Of a DNA stretch of 64,000 bases, positions 10,865 to 22,216 are shown piece after piece. The DNA comes from Benincasa hispida (Eukaryota > Streptophyta > Magnoliopsida > Cucurbitales > Cucurbitaceae). The stretch is from NCBI RefSeq assembly GCF_009727055.1, contig NC_052352.1, forward strand, positions 20,459,876-20,523,875, written 5' to 3'. The notes beneath the pieces are model-generated. The model did no database searches and had not been told where the DNA came from. It worked only from the letters and a program-made list of their open reading frames with translations. Both the position numbers and the translations under genes were made by a program. The first letter of the stretch is position 1; every line of letters begins with the position of its first letter.

Positions 10865-12776
10865 TGTTGGGGTTAATGCCCTAAATCTCATAGGGTCCTA
10901 TAGTTTGTAAACATTGTATGAACAAACTCTTATGTGATTAATAATATATGATATTTTTATTCACTTTATCTATAAAATATGTGATATTTTAGTTGCATTA
11001 ACCACAACCAATAAACTAACATCCAAGGTTATCGTTGTAACCTAAACATGTATGTGGAGACATACAGATGGATCATGTTTAAGTGATAACCTAAATGGTC
11101 TATAGTATATGGATAAGGTTGGGTACCGTATCTTGGTGACACTACGAGTATGACCCGCTTTGTAAGTGTTACAAATGTTGTAAAGTACTACAAATGATCT
11201 TATCTTGATCATTCATGTATTAGACATGCGAGCGGGGATATTCTATACAAAGGATTTTGTATAAGATCGGACCATAAAATGATTAGTCTCATTATATAAC
11301 ACCGTTCATAATAGAGACTTTCATTTCATTAGGATGACAATAGGTAACATGACATGAATCCCGAGTGAGTCATGAACTCCTGCCTATGAGGGCGGTCCTT
11401 TGATTTGTATGGGTGAAAGATGCCAGATACCAACTCAACATGCCTACTTTTTGGGGATTTGTCTGATTGGGGAGCTGGGAACACAACTACATAAGATAGA
11501 ATTCACTCCTTTCTCGAAGCAGGGATAAGTAAATAAATTTCTCCTTTAAGGGCCGATTCCAGGTCTTGAACAATGTGGAACCACACCTTCTCCTTGCTCG
11601 AAAGGGGTTTGGTCATAGTGGGACTATGAACTATTGTTCATTAGAGGGATCAATGGTACTTAAAGAGTTAGAGGTAATTATAGGGGCAAAATGGTAATTT
11701 GGCCTAGCTGTACTTACGAGCAATTTGTGAAGGGTCATCGTACTGTTGATTGGATATATTCAATGGACACAAAAATATATCTGTAGTGTGAAGAGTGATG
11801 CTGTCGGTCTAGAGTGCCCGACAGTTAACGAATGTTGGATAATGTAATTAAAGAGTTTAATTAGCTTCAAGCTACAGGTCCATAAGGTCCCTTTGGTAGC
11901 TCAAAATGAATTAGTTGAGAATCAATTTTTGGGTTAATTTGAATTGTTCAAATTAATAGGAGGGAATTTAATTATATATGATATAATTGTTATAACGTAT
12001 TTGATACATTATAGTTTAATTGGAGGAAATAAATATTTTAATAAGATTCAAATATATTTTCTATGAATGTGATTCATAGTTGCTAAATTTAATATAAATA
12101 TGATTTATATTAAATGCCATAAAATAGAGAAAAGGAACTATAGTTTATATTGTATATGATACAATATTAAAACTACACATTATGTGTTATATTTGATATA
12201 ACATATAGTTTAATATAAATAAGATATGATAAGTTAGTTATCATATTTATTTATATTAATTTTTATTATTTTGGATAATAACTCCTAATTTCTCTCCAAC
12301 CACCTTAGTGGGTTGTTAATTGGTTTTATGGCAAAAGAAATATTTTTTTTCTCTTTTTCCAGAGAGTTGTTACACGATTGAAGTTTTCTAAACGATATAG
12401 AAGAATAAAAACGTTCTGTATTCTCAATCTTCTTCCTCCTCAAAACTCAAACACTCCCTCCAAACTAAAATAGTCAGAATCCACCACTCCTGAACTTTCA
12501 CCCTGAGAATACCAAAGACTCCCAGTGGTTGTGTCTCTTCTTGATTTGTGAAGTTCTTGCAGAAAGTCTTCAAGGTTTGTGACAGTTCGAGGGATTTACA
12601 CTAAGAAATGTTCTTCAAAGGTATTATCTCTTGAACCCTATTTCTTTATAAAGAGCATGTTGTAATTTATATAGAATGCATATCTTGTATGTTTACTGTA
12701 AATTTGTTTTATCAATCAAAATGGAATTTGGACGGTCCGATTCCACTCAATGATCTCTTTAAAACGAGATCCTTCG
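10865..12776 (+). repeat. 5' LTR of the full-length Copia
   Basis: It starts TGTTGGGGTTAATGCCC and ends gagatccttcg, immediately before the primer site. It is paired with 18529-20375. The shared block near 11230-11300 (gacatgcgagcgggg ... tataagatcgg) is present in every type B and, more distantly, type A LTR in the window. Confidence 0.92.
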
Positions 12777-12777
12777 A

Positions 12778-12789
12778 TTGGTATCAGAG
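12778..12789 (+). other. Primer binding site (initiator tRNA-Met)
   Basis: TTGGTATCAGAG one base after the 5' LTR. It is a perfect match to the usual plant Copia site, complementary to the 3' end of initiator tRNA-Met. Confidence 0.92.
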
Positions 12790-14394
12790 ACAGGTTGTAG
12801 TTTTGATTCCAAATTTCATTTCTGTATTGAAATCTTTTATAGTAGTGGTGGGTTTTAGTTTCTGCATTGCGTTTAAATGTTAAATGTATGTAGATGGTTG
12901 TTGATGGATATTTACGGGATAGATGTCTATGTTTTTGGCTTTCTGTTTAAATTACAAAGTTAATTTGTAAGGCCCCCTGCGTTTTGGAGAATTAAACTTG
13001 CAACCGAGTCAGTATTCGTTTAGTTTTAACTTGCTCGTGAAGCTTCAGAAGAAAGGTTAGAGTGCGTTTCGATGGAGAAGACGAAGCGTTGTTGGCCACA
13101 TCATGTAGCTAAAGCTAAACGATCGTTTAGATTTTGTTATGCATTCGTGTAAAGTTTTCTACATGATCGTGTAGCATCTGTTAAATGATTGCATAGCTAA
13201 TGCTACGTGATCGTGTAGAGTTTCCTACACGATCATGTTGCGTTGGCTGCATGATCGCATAGGCGCTCGATGGGTAGACGATTGTGCGATATATGATACT
13301 TGACACAAAGCTTGCATGCTAAATGATCGTGTAGACTATCATGCTCATTGCATAGTATATAATACTCGACGCTTGCTACACGATCGTGTAGACTATCATG
13401 CTCATCGTATAGTCAGTAGCTACACGATCGCATGGTATGCGATACTCGATGCATTTGTACGATTGCGTAGACTTTCATGCTCATCGCATAGTCAAAAGCT
13501 ATACGATCGCATATATACGATTGTTTATACTCGACGCCTCGTTACTTAACGATCAGGAGTTTGCTACACGATCAAGCTGCAAAGGTTCTTGGTGGAGCGG
13601 TTTAAGATCCGATTCACTTTTTTTGAACCAGTGGACTCAAATTTTGTAATAGTTTAGCCATTTATTTCTTGTTTTGAGATTATCTATCTCGGTCCACCGG
13701 TTCCTTATAGATACATTTGAGGCACCATGGGTTTAATAGGATTAAATTGATTCCTAATAAAAGGTCCCTTATAAATACATTTGAGATTATCACACTATTA
13801 TATCTATCCTCGGCCTCGAGGCACCATGGGTGTCCCCCTACTAGTGACATTTGGGTAGGTCAATACCAAGGTGAATGGAGAGAGTGTTTATAGTAAGTGG
13901 GAGCAGGATGTGTGACAACATATCCCTCGGTCTCTCTCATTAGGTTGGATAAAGTTTCATGCATCGCCTCGTGGCATCATGGGTGTCCCCCTAAAGGATG
14001 ACAGTTTTGCATGACTCTTTATTTGATCTCCAGAAATGCATAGGGTTGCTTTAGTCTCTTCTTCTAATAAGCTTTTCTATAAGGTTGGCTCATTAGGGCG
14101 GGACTATAGAACCTAAAATAAGGGGTTACACTTACACATAATTGTTAAGGATATTAACAAATTCTGGACCGAAGAATGGTGACTATTAGATTGAGTTAAA
14201 AGGAGTTGTTTCTGTCTAATGATTGAAAATGTCTCATTTCAGTGAAGGGGTACTTGATCACCCTATGGTGACTTTTTTCCTGCCTCACTAAAGCATCATT
14301 GTAAGATAAATGTCACTAGGGTACACTAGACTATTTTGCTAATGCATGATTGATTTTTTAAAACTTGTTTAATGCAAGTAAACTCAATTTTACT
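12790..14394 (+). other. Long leader of the full-length Copia
   Basis: 1.6 kb between the primer site and gag without a coding frame. It holds the palindromic-word cluster (13085-13575) and, downstream, three copies of a block around 'ggcaccatgggtgtccccc' (near 13721, 13821 and 13973). These bring short upstream ATGs into the leader. A similar leader with the same kind of cluster precedes gag in the minus-strand element at 29250-38692. Confidence 0.7.
13085..13575 (+). repeat. Cluster of palindromic ACGATCGT-type words
   Basis: At least a dozen variants of (c)tacacgatcgtgtag, spaced irregularly by about 20-45 bases. 13376-13391 is a perfect 16-base palindrome, CTACACGATCGTGTAG. Between the words, 'gactatcatgctcat' and 'atactcgacgc' recur. 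The array lies between primer site and gag, so it would be in the genomic RNA leader. Short frames here are a product of the repeat and not genes. Confidence 0.8.
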
Positions 14395-15320
14395 ATGGCT
14401 ACTGTGACTCTAAGTTTACTTGCCGCCGATAAACTAACTAGCGAAAACTACGAGTTGGAAAAATACAATAAACACGATTTTGATCATCGATGATCTCCGT
14501 TTCGTCCTAATGGAGGAGTGTCCTCCCATTCCAACTTCTTCTGCTCCTCGAAATGTTCAGGAAGCATATGAGCGATGGACAAGGGTGAACAAGAAGGCCT
14601 GAACGTATATTTTGGCCAACCTTAACGAAGTCTTGGCCAAGAAGCATGAGCCCATGGTCACTATACGTGAGATCATTGAGTTCCTACGGGGAATGTTCGG
14701 ACAACCGTCCGCACAGTTCAGGCACGACGCTCTTAAGTACATCTTCAATTCACGTATGCAAGAGGGGTCATCTATTCGGAAACACATACTCAACATGATG
14801 ATCCACTTCAACGTAGATGAGATGAACGGGTTAAGCATCGATGAAGCTAGACAGGTTAGCATCATTATGGAATCTTTACCAAATAGCTTCATTTTCGTAG
14901 CAATGCTATTCTGGACAGGATTGACTACAACCTTACCACTTTGCTCAACGAGCTGTAGACTTTTTAATCCTTGTTGGAAAGCAAGGAGAAGAAGGGTGAA
15001 GCAAATGTTGCTTCATCTTCTAAAAAGTTCCATAAAGGCTTGACGTCAGGAACTAAGTCTGTACCGTCTTCTTCCGACACCAAAAAGTGGAAGAAGAAGA
15101 AGGGTGGAAAGGGGAAGGCTGCTGCTAACCCACAAGTTGCTGCTCTAAGGGATAGACAACCAGTGAGGGTTAACAAGGGAAAATGTTTCTATTGCAGCTA
15201 GGATGGGCACTGGAAGAAAAAATGCCCCAGATATTTGACAGAGAAGAAGAAAGCCAAACAAAGTAAATGTGATTTACTTGTCTTGGAAACTTGTTTAGTG
15301 GAAAATGATTCTGCCTGAAT
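14395..15320 (+). pseudogene. Copia gag (pseudogene)
   Basis: The ATG at 14395 begins MATVTLSLLAADKLTSENY, typical of the Copia gag N-terminus. A frameshift near 14460 moves the frame. The capsid part follows (EECPPIPTSSAP, NEVLAKKHEP, IIEFLRGMFGQP, FRHDALKYIFNSRMQEGSSI), with an in-frame TGA at about 14600. Another frameshift occurs near 14905. A lysine-rich stretch (KKWKKKKGGKGKA) leads to a CCHC zinc knuckle, CFYC-x4-H-x4-C (15184-15225), in which a TAG at 15199-15201 falls inside the finger. Order and motifs make the identification firm; the protein cannot be made. Confidence 0.88.
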
Positions 15321-15740
15321 TATTGACTCTAGGGCCACCAATCATGTTTGTTTTTCATTTCAGAGAATTAGTTCCTGGCGGTAACTTGATGCTGGAGAGA
15401 TGAAGATGCAAGTTTGAACCGGGTACGTCATCTCACTTGTGGCAGTGGGAGGTCTCCGGTTAATTTCACAGAACAAATTTCTCATTTTGAATGATGTATT
15501 TGTTGTTCTTGATTTAAAAAGGAACTTAGTGTCTGTAAAGTGTCTTTTGGAATGTAATTATCAATTGAATTTTTCTTAAAATAAAGTGTTTATTACTAAG
15601 AATGGTGTTGATATATGTTCTGCTCAACTAGAAAATAATTTGTATGTGCTAAGGCCGTTAGCAACAAATGTCCTCCATAACATAAAGATGTTTAAACTGT
15701 CATAACTCAACATAAACGACTTAGAATTTCTCCTAAGGAA
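15321..15740 (+). pseudogene. Copia aspartic protease (pseudogene)
   Basis: Follows the zinc knuckle. The active-site block reads IIDSRATNHVC (15322-15351); the family motif is D-S-G-A, so the glycine after the catalytic Asp-Ser is replaced by Arg, which should abolish activity. A TGA stop (15316-15318) lies just upstream. The rest (LWQWEVSG-like region, LISQNKFLILNDVFVV, LKRNLVSV near 15460-15540) is readable only with stops and frame changes. Confidence 0.75.
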
Positions 15741-16745
15741 AATGCCCATCTTTGGCACCTAAGATTAGGGCACATTAATCTTAATAGGATTGAGTTGTTG
15801 TAGAAGAATGGACTTCTAAGCAAGTTAGAAGAATTTTTTTTACTTGTGTGTGAGTCATGCCTTGAAGGAAAAATGACTAAAAGGCCTTTTACTGGAAAAG
15901 GTCATAGGGCCAAGGAACCTCTAGAGCTAGTGCATTCAGACCTTTGTGGTCTGATGAAAGTAAGAGCTAGAGGAGGTTATGAATATTTCATCACTTTCAC
16001 TGATGATTATTCTAGGTATGGGTACGTTTATTTAATGCAACATAAGTTTGAGTCTTTTGAAAAGTTCAAAGAATTCAAGGCTGAAGTTGAAAATGCATTA
16101 AATAAAACGATTAAAACACTTCGATCTGATCGAGGTGGAGAGTTTTTGGATCTGAATTTCCAAAACTGTTTGATAGAACATGGAATAGTATCCCAACTCT
16201 CAGCACCTGGTACACCTTAACAGAATGGTGTATCAGAGAGGAAAAATCGAACCCTGTTGGACATGGTTTGGTCTATGATGAGTTACGCTTCCTTACTTGT
16301 TTCGTTTTGAAGTTATGCAGTGGAGACTGCAGCTTATATCCTAAACTGCGTTCCCTCTAAGAGTGTTGCCAAAACACCTCTGGAGTTATGGAATGGTCGT
16401 AAAGCTAGTTTATATCATTTCAGAATCTGGGGTTGCCCAACATATGTGCTTGAGGTCAATCCTAAGAAACTGGAACCATGTTTAAGGTTATGCCTATTTA
16501 TAGGCTACCCCAAGGGAACGAGAGGTTGTTATTTCTATGATCCTAAAGAAAACAAAGTATTTATATCGAAAAATGCTACTTTTCTTGAGAAGGACCACAT
16601 AAGGGAGCACAGACCCAGAAGCAAAATCATGTTGAATGAGCTTTCCAAAGAAACTACTGAATCTTCAACAAGAGTTGTTGAAGAGCCTGGTACCTCAACA
16701 ACAGTTGTTGACGTAGGTTCATCTAGTAGGTCAAATCTACCTTAA
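15741..16745 (+). pseudogene. Copia integrase (pseudogene)
   Basis: The GAG-pre-integrase zinc finger is recognisable (HLWHLRLGH ... CESCLEGKMTKRPF, 15745-15890). The catalytic core follows, with D in LELVHSDLCG (~15930), D in TLRSDRGGEF (~16130) and E in NGVSERKNRT (~16230). The C-terminal part carries AAYILNCVPSKS, PLELWNGRKASLYHFRIWGC and the C-terminal block LFIGYPKGTRGCYFYDP. All three DDE residues are present. In-frame stops are TAA 16218-16220 (replacing Gln in the usual P-Q-Q-N-G-V), TGA near 16308, and TAA 16743-16745. The Cys-His pair and DDE residues place it clearly in Copia, upstream of RT. Confidence 0.9.
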
Positions 16746-18425
16746 GTGTTGAAGGAACCTCGACGTAGTGGGAGGATTGCAAACCTATCTATTCGCTATA
16801 TGGGTTCAACTGAAATCCTAGCTATGGTAGCTGATGGTGAAGTTGAGGATCCATTGTCTTACAAGAAGGCAATGAAGGATATTGACAGAGATGAATGGAT
16901 CAAAGCCATGGATCTCGAAATAGAGTCTATGTACTTCAATTCAGTATGGGATCTTGTAGATCAATATGATGAGGTTAAACCTATAGGTTGCAAATGGATG
17001 TACAAGAGGAAACGAGGTGCTGATGGGAAGGTGCAAACCTTCAAGACTAGACTTGTGGCAAAGGATTATACCCAAGTAGAGGGAGTATGAGGAGACTTTC
17101 TTGCCTATTGCCATGCTGAAGTCTATCCAAATTCTCCTATCCATTGCCTCATATTATGACGATGAGATATGGCAAATGGATATCGAGAATGCTTTTCTCA
17201 ATGACAATCTTAAGGAGACCATTTATATGGTGCAACCCGAGGGATTCATAGTCCAAGGTTAAGAGTAAAAGGTTTGCAAGCTTAATCGGTTCATTTATGG
17301 ACTGAAACAGGCATCTTGATCTTGGAACTAAAGGTTGATACTGCGATCAAATCATATGCCTTTGATCAGAACGTTGATGAGCCTTGTATCTACAAGAAGA
17401 TCATCAACAGTTCGGTAGTTTTTCTAGTGTTGTATGTAGATGATATCCTACTCATTGGGAATGATGTAGGTTTACTGGCTACAGTTAAGAACTAGCTAGC
17501 GATCCAATTCCAAATGAAAGATTTGTGAGAGGCTCATTTTGTTCTTGGTATTAATATCTTTCGAGATCGAAAGAACAAAATGCTAGGACTTTCTTAAGTG
17601 TCGTATATTGATAAGATGCTTGTCAAGTATTCGATACAGAACTCCAAGAGGGGCCTATTTTCTTTCAGGCACAAAGTTACTTTATTTAAGAAACAGTTTC
17701 CTAAGACACCTCAAGAGGTTGAGAATATGAGACGGGTCCCCCATGCATCTGTCGTGGGCAGTTTGATGTATGTGATGTTATGTATTAGACGTAACATCTG
17801 CTATGCAGTGGGGATAGTTAGTAGATATTAGTTTAATCTAGGATTAGATCACTGGACATCCGTTAAGAACATCCTCAAGTATCTATAGAGAATGAAGGAC
17901 TACATCCTTGTGTATGGTTCTAAGGATTTGATACTTATAGGATACACAAACTCTGATTTTTAGATTGATAAGGATTCTCGGAAATCCATATCAGGATCAG
18001 TATTCACTCTTAATGAAGGGGCAGTAGAATGGCGAAGCACCAAGCAGGGGGTGCTTTGCAGACTCCACCACGGAGGCTGAGTATGTAGCGGATTGTGAAT
18101 CTACTAAGGAGGTCGTTTGGCTCAGAAAATTCCTAACCGATCTAGAAGTTGTTCCAGACATGTCAAAGCCCATCACACTTTATTGTGATAATAGTGGTAT
18201 TGTGGCTAATTCCCGTGAGCCTAGGAGTCATAAGGTGGCAAACATATAGAGCGGAAGTATCATCTCATCCGAGAGATTGTGCATCAAGGGGACGTGATTG
18301 TCATGAAGATAGCTTCGGAGCACAACGTTGCTGGTCTGTTTAAGAAGACCCTAATGGCTACAGTGTTTGAGGGTCACCTGCATAATATGGGTCTATAGGA
18401 CAGACCATGGCTGAACTAGGGTAGG
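16746..18425 (+). pseudogene. Copia reverse transcriptase and RNase H (pseudogene)
   Basis: RT opens with [19 protein letters not shown] and CKWMYKRKRG..GKVQTFKTRLVAK (16890-17075). A 5-base loss near 17087 shifts the frame, which resumes as EETFLPIAMLKSI, QMDIENAFLND and NRFIYGLKQAS. The catalytic YVDDI is intact at 17432-17446. Downstream are VLGINIFRDRKNK, SYIDKMLVKYSIQNSKRG (17610-17660), VGSLMYVMLCIRRNICY, then RNase H with STTEAEYV and LYCDNSGIVANSREPRSHK (18065-18235). Stops and frameshifts are scattered throughout. Many stops sit where Trp, Gln or Arg is expected, as C-to-T decay would produce. Confidence 0.9.
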
Positions 18426-18512
18426 TGGGAGATCTTGTACTGGGCATGTTATGCCCTAGTTTATTGTTTTGTGTACTTGTAATTTTATTATCTTGTACAC
18501 CCCACTAGCTTT

Positions 18513-18528
18513 AGGACAAGTGGGAGAT
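18513..18528 (+). other. Polypurine tract of the full-length Copia
   Basis: aggacaagtgggagat directly before the 3' LTR. The same wording is found reversed beside the minus-strand Copia LTRs (39840-39853, 31085-31097). Confidence 0.85.
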
Positions 18529-20375
18529 TGTTGGCATTGATGCCCTAAATATCGTAGGGTTCTATAGTTTGTAGACATTGTATGAACAAACTCTTATGTG
18601 ATTAATAATATATGATATTTTTTCACATTGTCAATAAAAATGTGATATTTTAGTTGCATTAAACACAAACCAATAAACTAACAACCAAGGTCATCGTTGT
18701 AACTTAAACATGTATGTGGAGACATACAGATGCATCATGTTTAAATGATAACCTAAATGGTCTGTAGTATATGGATAAGGTTGAGTACTTTATCCTTGTG
18801 ACACTACGAATATGGCTCACTTTATAAGTGTTACAAATGTTGTAAAGTGCCACAAATGATCTGATCCTGATCATTTATGTATTAGACATGCGAGCGGAGA
18901 TATTCTATACAAAGGAGTTTGTATAAGATCGGACCATGAAATGATTAGTCTCATTATATAACACCGTTCATAATAGAGACTTTCATTTCACCAGGATGAC
19001 CATAGGTAACATGACTTGAATCTTGAGTGAGTTGTGAACTCATGCCTATGAGGGCGGTCCTTTGATTTGTATGGGTGAGAGTGGCCAAATAATCGACTCA
19101 ACATGCCTATTTTTTTTTGGGATTCGTCTTATTGGGGAATTAGGAACACAGCTACACAAGATGGAATTCACTCATTTCCCGAAGTAGGGATAAGTGGATA
19201 AATTGCTCTTTTAAGGGCTGATTCTAGGTCTTGAACAATGTGGCTCCACACTCTCTCCTAGCCCGAGAGAAGGTTAGTCATAGTGGGATTATGATCTATT
19301 GTTTATTAGAGGGATTAGTGGTACTTAAGGAGTTAGAGGTAACTATAGGGACAAAACAGTAATTTGGCCTAGTTGTACTTACGAGCAATTTGTGAAGAGT
19401 CATCGTACTGTTGATTGGTTATATCCAATGGACACAGTAATATATCTATAGTGCGAAGAGTGCAGCTGTCAGTCTTTAGTGGAGTACCCGATAGTTAATG
19501 GATGGTGGATAATGTAATTAAATAGTTTAATTAATTATTCACGTACCATTTGAGCTTCAAGCTATAGGTCCGTAAGGCCCCCTTGGTAGCTCAAAAAGAT
19601 TTAGTTGAGAATCAGTTTTTGGGTTAATTTGAATTGTTCAAATAAATAAGAGGCAATTTAATTATATGATATAATTAAATTGATTCAATTATATATGATA
19701 TAATTGTTATAATGTATTTGATACATTATAGTTTAATTGGAGGAAATAAATATTTGAATAAGATTCAAATATAATTTTCTATGAATGTGATTCATTGTTG
19801 TTAAATTTAATATAATTTTCTATCATATTTATTTATACTAATTTTTATTATTTTGGATAATAACTTCTAATTTCTCTCCAACCACATTAGTGGGTGGTTA
19901 ATTCGTTTTATGGCAAAAGGAATAAAAGAAAAAAAAATCTCTTATTCTAGAGAGTTGTTACACGATTGAAGTTTTCTAAACGATATAGAAGAACAAAAAC
20001 GTTATGTATTCTCAATCTTCTTCCTCCTCTAAACTCAAACACTCACTCCAAACCAAAATAGTTAGAGCCCACCACTCCTAAACTCTCACCCTGAGAATAC
20101 CAAAGGCTCCCAGTGGTTGTGTCTCTTATTGGTTCATGAAGTTCTTGAAGAAATTCTTCAAGGTTTGCTGAGTTCAAGGTTCGTGACAGTTCGAGGGATT
20201 TACACGAAGAAACATTCTTCAAAGGTATTATCTCTTGAACCCTATTTCTTTATAAAGAGCATGTTATAATTTATATAGAATGTATATCTTGTATGTTTAC
20301 ATAAATTCATTTTTCAATCAAAATGAAATTTGGACGATCCACTTCCGCTCAAGGATCTTTTTAAGAGATCCTTCA
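18529..20375 (+). repeat. 3' LTR of the full-length Copia
   Basis: It starts TGTTGGCATTGATGCCC and ends gagatccttca. It is colinear with the 5' LTR, but lacks a segment in the AT-rich middle (around 19810) and has small insertions elsewhere. Confidence 0.92.
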
Positions 20376-21774
20376 GGAATATACCTACACAAGATGGAAT
20401 TCACTCATTCCCGTTGTTAGAAAAAGTAGATAAATTACTCTCTTAATAGCTAAATCTGGATCTTGAATAATGAGGCCTCACCTTCTCATTGTCCCCATAG
20501 GGGTTAGTTTATAGTTGGACTATAGATTGTTTGTTAATTAAAGGGATCGGTGGTACTTAAGAAGTTAGATGTAATTATAGGGGTAAAACGGTAATTTGAC
20601 CAAACTGTAGTTAGGAGTAATTTGTGAATGATCAACTTACTGTGGTTGGTTAAATCCATGTACACAGAAATATTTCTATAGTGCAAAGAGTGCAGCTGTT
20701 GGTCTTTAGTAGAGTAACCGACAGTTAATGAATATTGATTAATCTAATTAAAGAGTTTAATTGATTAATTTCGTATCGTTGGAGCTTTTAATTTGTAGGT
20801 CCATAAGATCCCGTTGTTAGCTCACTCATGATAAAATCAAGGAAAATTATTTTTGGAATAATTTGAATTGTTCAAATTATTTATGGGAATTAAAGTTATT
20901 GATTAATATGATTAATATAAAGTATAATGTATATTTATACATTATAATATATTGTTAATTATAAATATTATTTATAATTAAAACTATATAATATACGAGA
21001 GATAAATATCTGAATGAGATTCAAATACTATTTATATAAATAAGATTTGTATAAATACTATAGTTTAAAATTTAATGTGAATTTGATTCATATTAAAATT
21101 ATAGATTATAAGAGAGTCGTGCCTTTTTAATATGATTAAAAAACATATAATATGATTGATTAATTAATTTAGTTATTTAATCAATTATATTATAAAGTTT
21201 GTTATATTATAATACAGTATAATTATTATATTGTAAAATTAATAACGCTCCACGACAGGGGAGTTATTCTTCACGTAGATGGGTGTTCGAGTATTTCCCA
21301 TTCTCTTCTTCTGCTTTTTAAGATCTATATTGAAAAGACAGACAAGGAGTAATGGTTTTAAACATTGAACGTGAAGAAGAAAAAACTCTCTAATTCTCTC
21401 ATCTTCTATATATTCATTCCCTTCTATTCCAAAAACCAAAAAGATTTTGGAGTCCACACATCTAATTCCTTGTTGCCAGAGAATAACGAGGAAGATCGTT
21501 TGGTTGTTGTGTCTTGTTCACTTTGTTGCTATTCTTTCGGTTCGTGGAAGGAGTTCGTGCAGATAAGTACTTCTATTCGTGATCAGTAAAAAGGATTTAC
21601 GTGAAGAAAGAGTTCAACAAGAGTGAGTTCTCTCTTCTTCAAAATCTCAGTAGAAAGCATGTTTAGGTCTTTGCAATGTTTATCCTGTATTTTCCAGTAG
21701 TTCTATTTCTCTGCATTTCATTTTTTCAAATTGTATGGTGTTCATGCGCGTTCACGAGGAATTAGATTCCTTCA

Positions 21775-21788
21775 ATTGGTTTCAAAGC
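21775..21788 (+). other. Decayed primer binding site of the old Copia
   Basis: aTTGGTTTCAAAGC immediately after the LTR end gattccttca; compare TTGGTATCAGAGC. The leader that follows starts like the young element's leader (gtgagggcccattgttttggg against gtaaggccccctgcgttttgg). Confidence 0.75.
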
Positions 21789-22216
21789 CAAATCATGCAT
21801 TTTATTTTTCATTTTGAAAAGAAAATCAAAGAAAGAGTGAGTTTAATGCATTGTGAATGTTGGTTTGCAAAAATGGATAATTGCAAGTTTCGGTACTTGG
21901 ATTTTTTGCTTTAATGTTGATTAAAGTTGTGAGGGCCCATTGTTTTGGGAATTTATTATCGTTATCGAGTAAGTATTAGCCCATGTCGTTCATGGTGAAG
22001 CATTTTTCGTGATGGAGACTGGGTTTCAAAGTAGAAACTGATGAAAAACGAACAAGTAAATGGTTTTTGAGCTAGAGCGTCACGGGGCCCTGTTGCAGCC
22101 CAATGACGCTCGGGAAAAGTCGTGTGAAGTGCCATGACGCTCTTCTTAAGCACAACGTTGCTACACCAGGCTGCACTTCAGAAAGAGTTCGGACTCCAGG
22201 ACTAACGTGTCGTAAC

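Larger units (their letters stand above)
10865..20375 (+). mobile_element. Full-length Copia element (type B LTRs), defective
   Basis: A complete structural set spans 9.5 kb: 5' LTR, PBS, long leader, gag, protease, integrase, RT, RNase H, PPT and 3' LTR, flanked by agaat (10860-10864) and ggaat (20376-20380), one mismatch in a 5-bp duplication. Integrase before RT is the Copia order. The polyprotein has many stops and frameshifts, and the two LTRs differ by many substitutions and a deletion of about 100-200 bases in the 3' copy, so the insertion is old and inactive. It landed inside the LTR of an older relative. Confidence 0.9.

Noticed and set aside
13316..13649. Overlapping frames of 70-77 codons with HAHRIV-type repeats
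   Set aside because: The repeats come from the palindromic-word array in the Copia leader; two frames show the same pattern.
21239..21589. Short frames on both strands at the end of the old Copia LTR
   Set aside because: Whole stretch is colinear with the U5 of type B LTRs.
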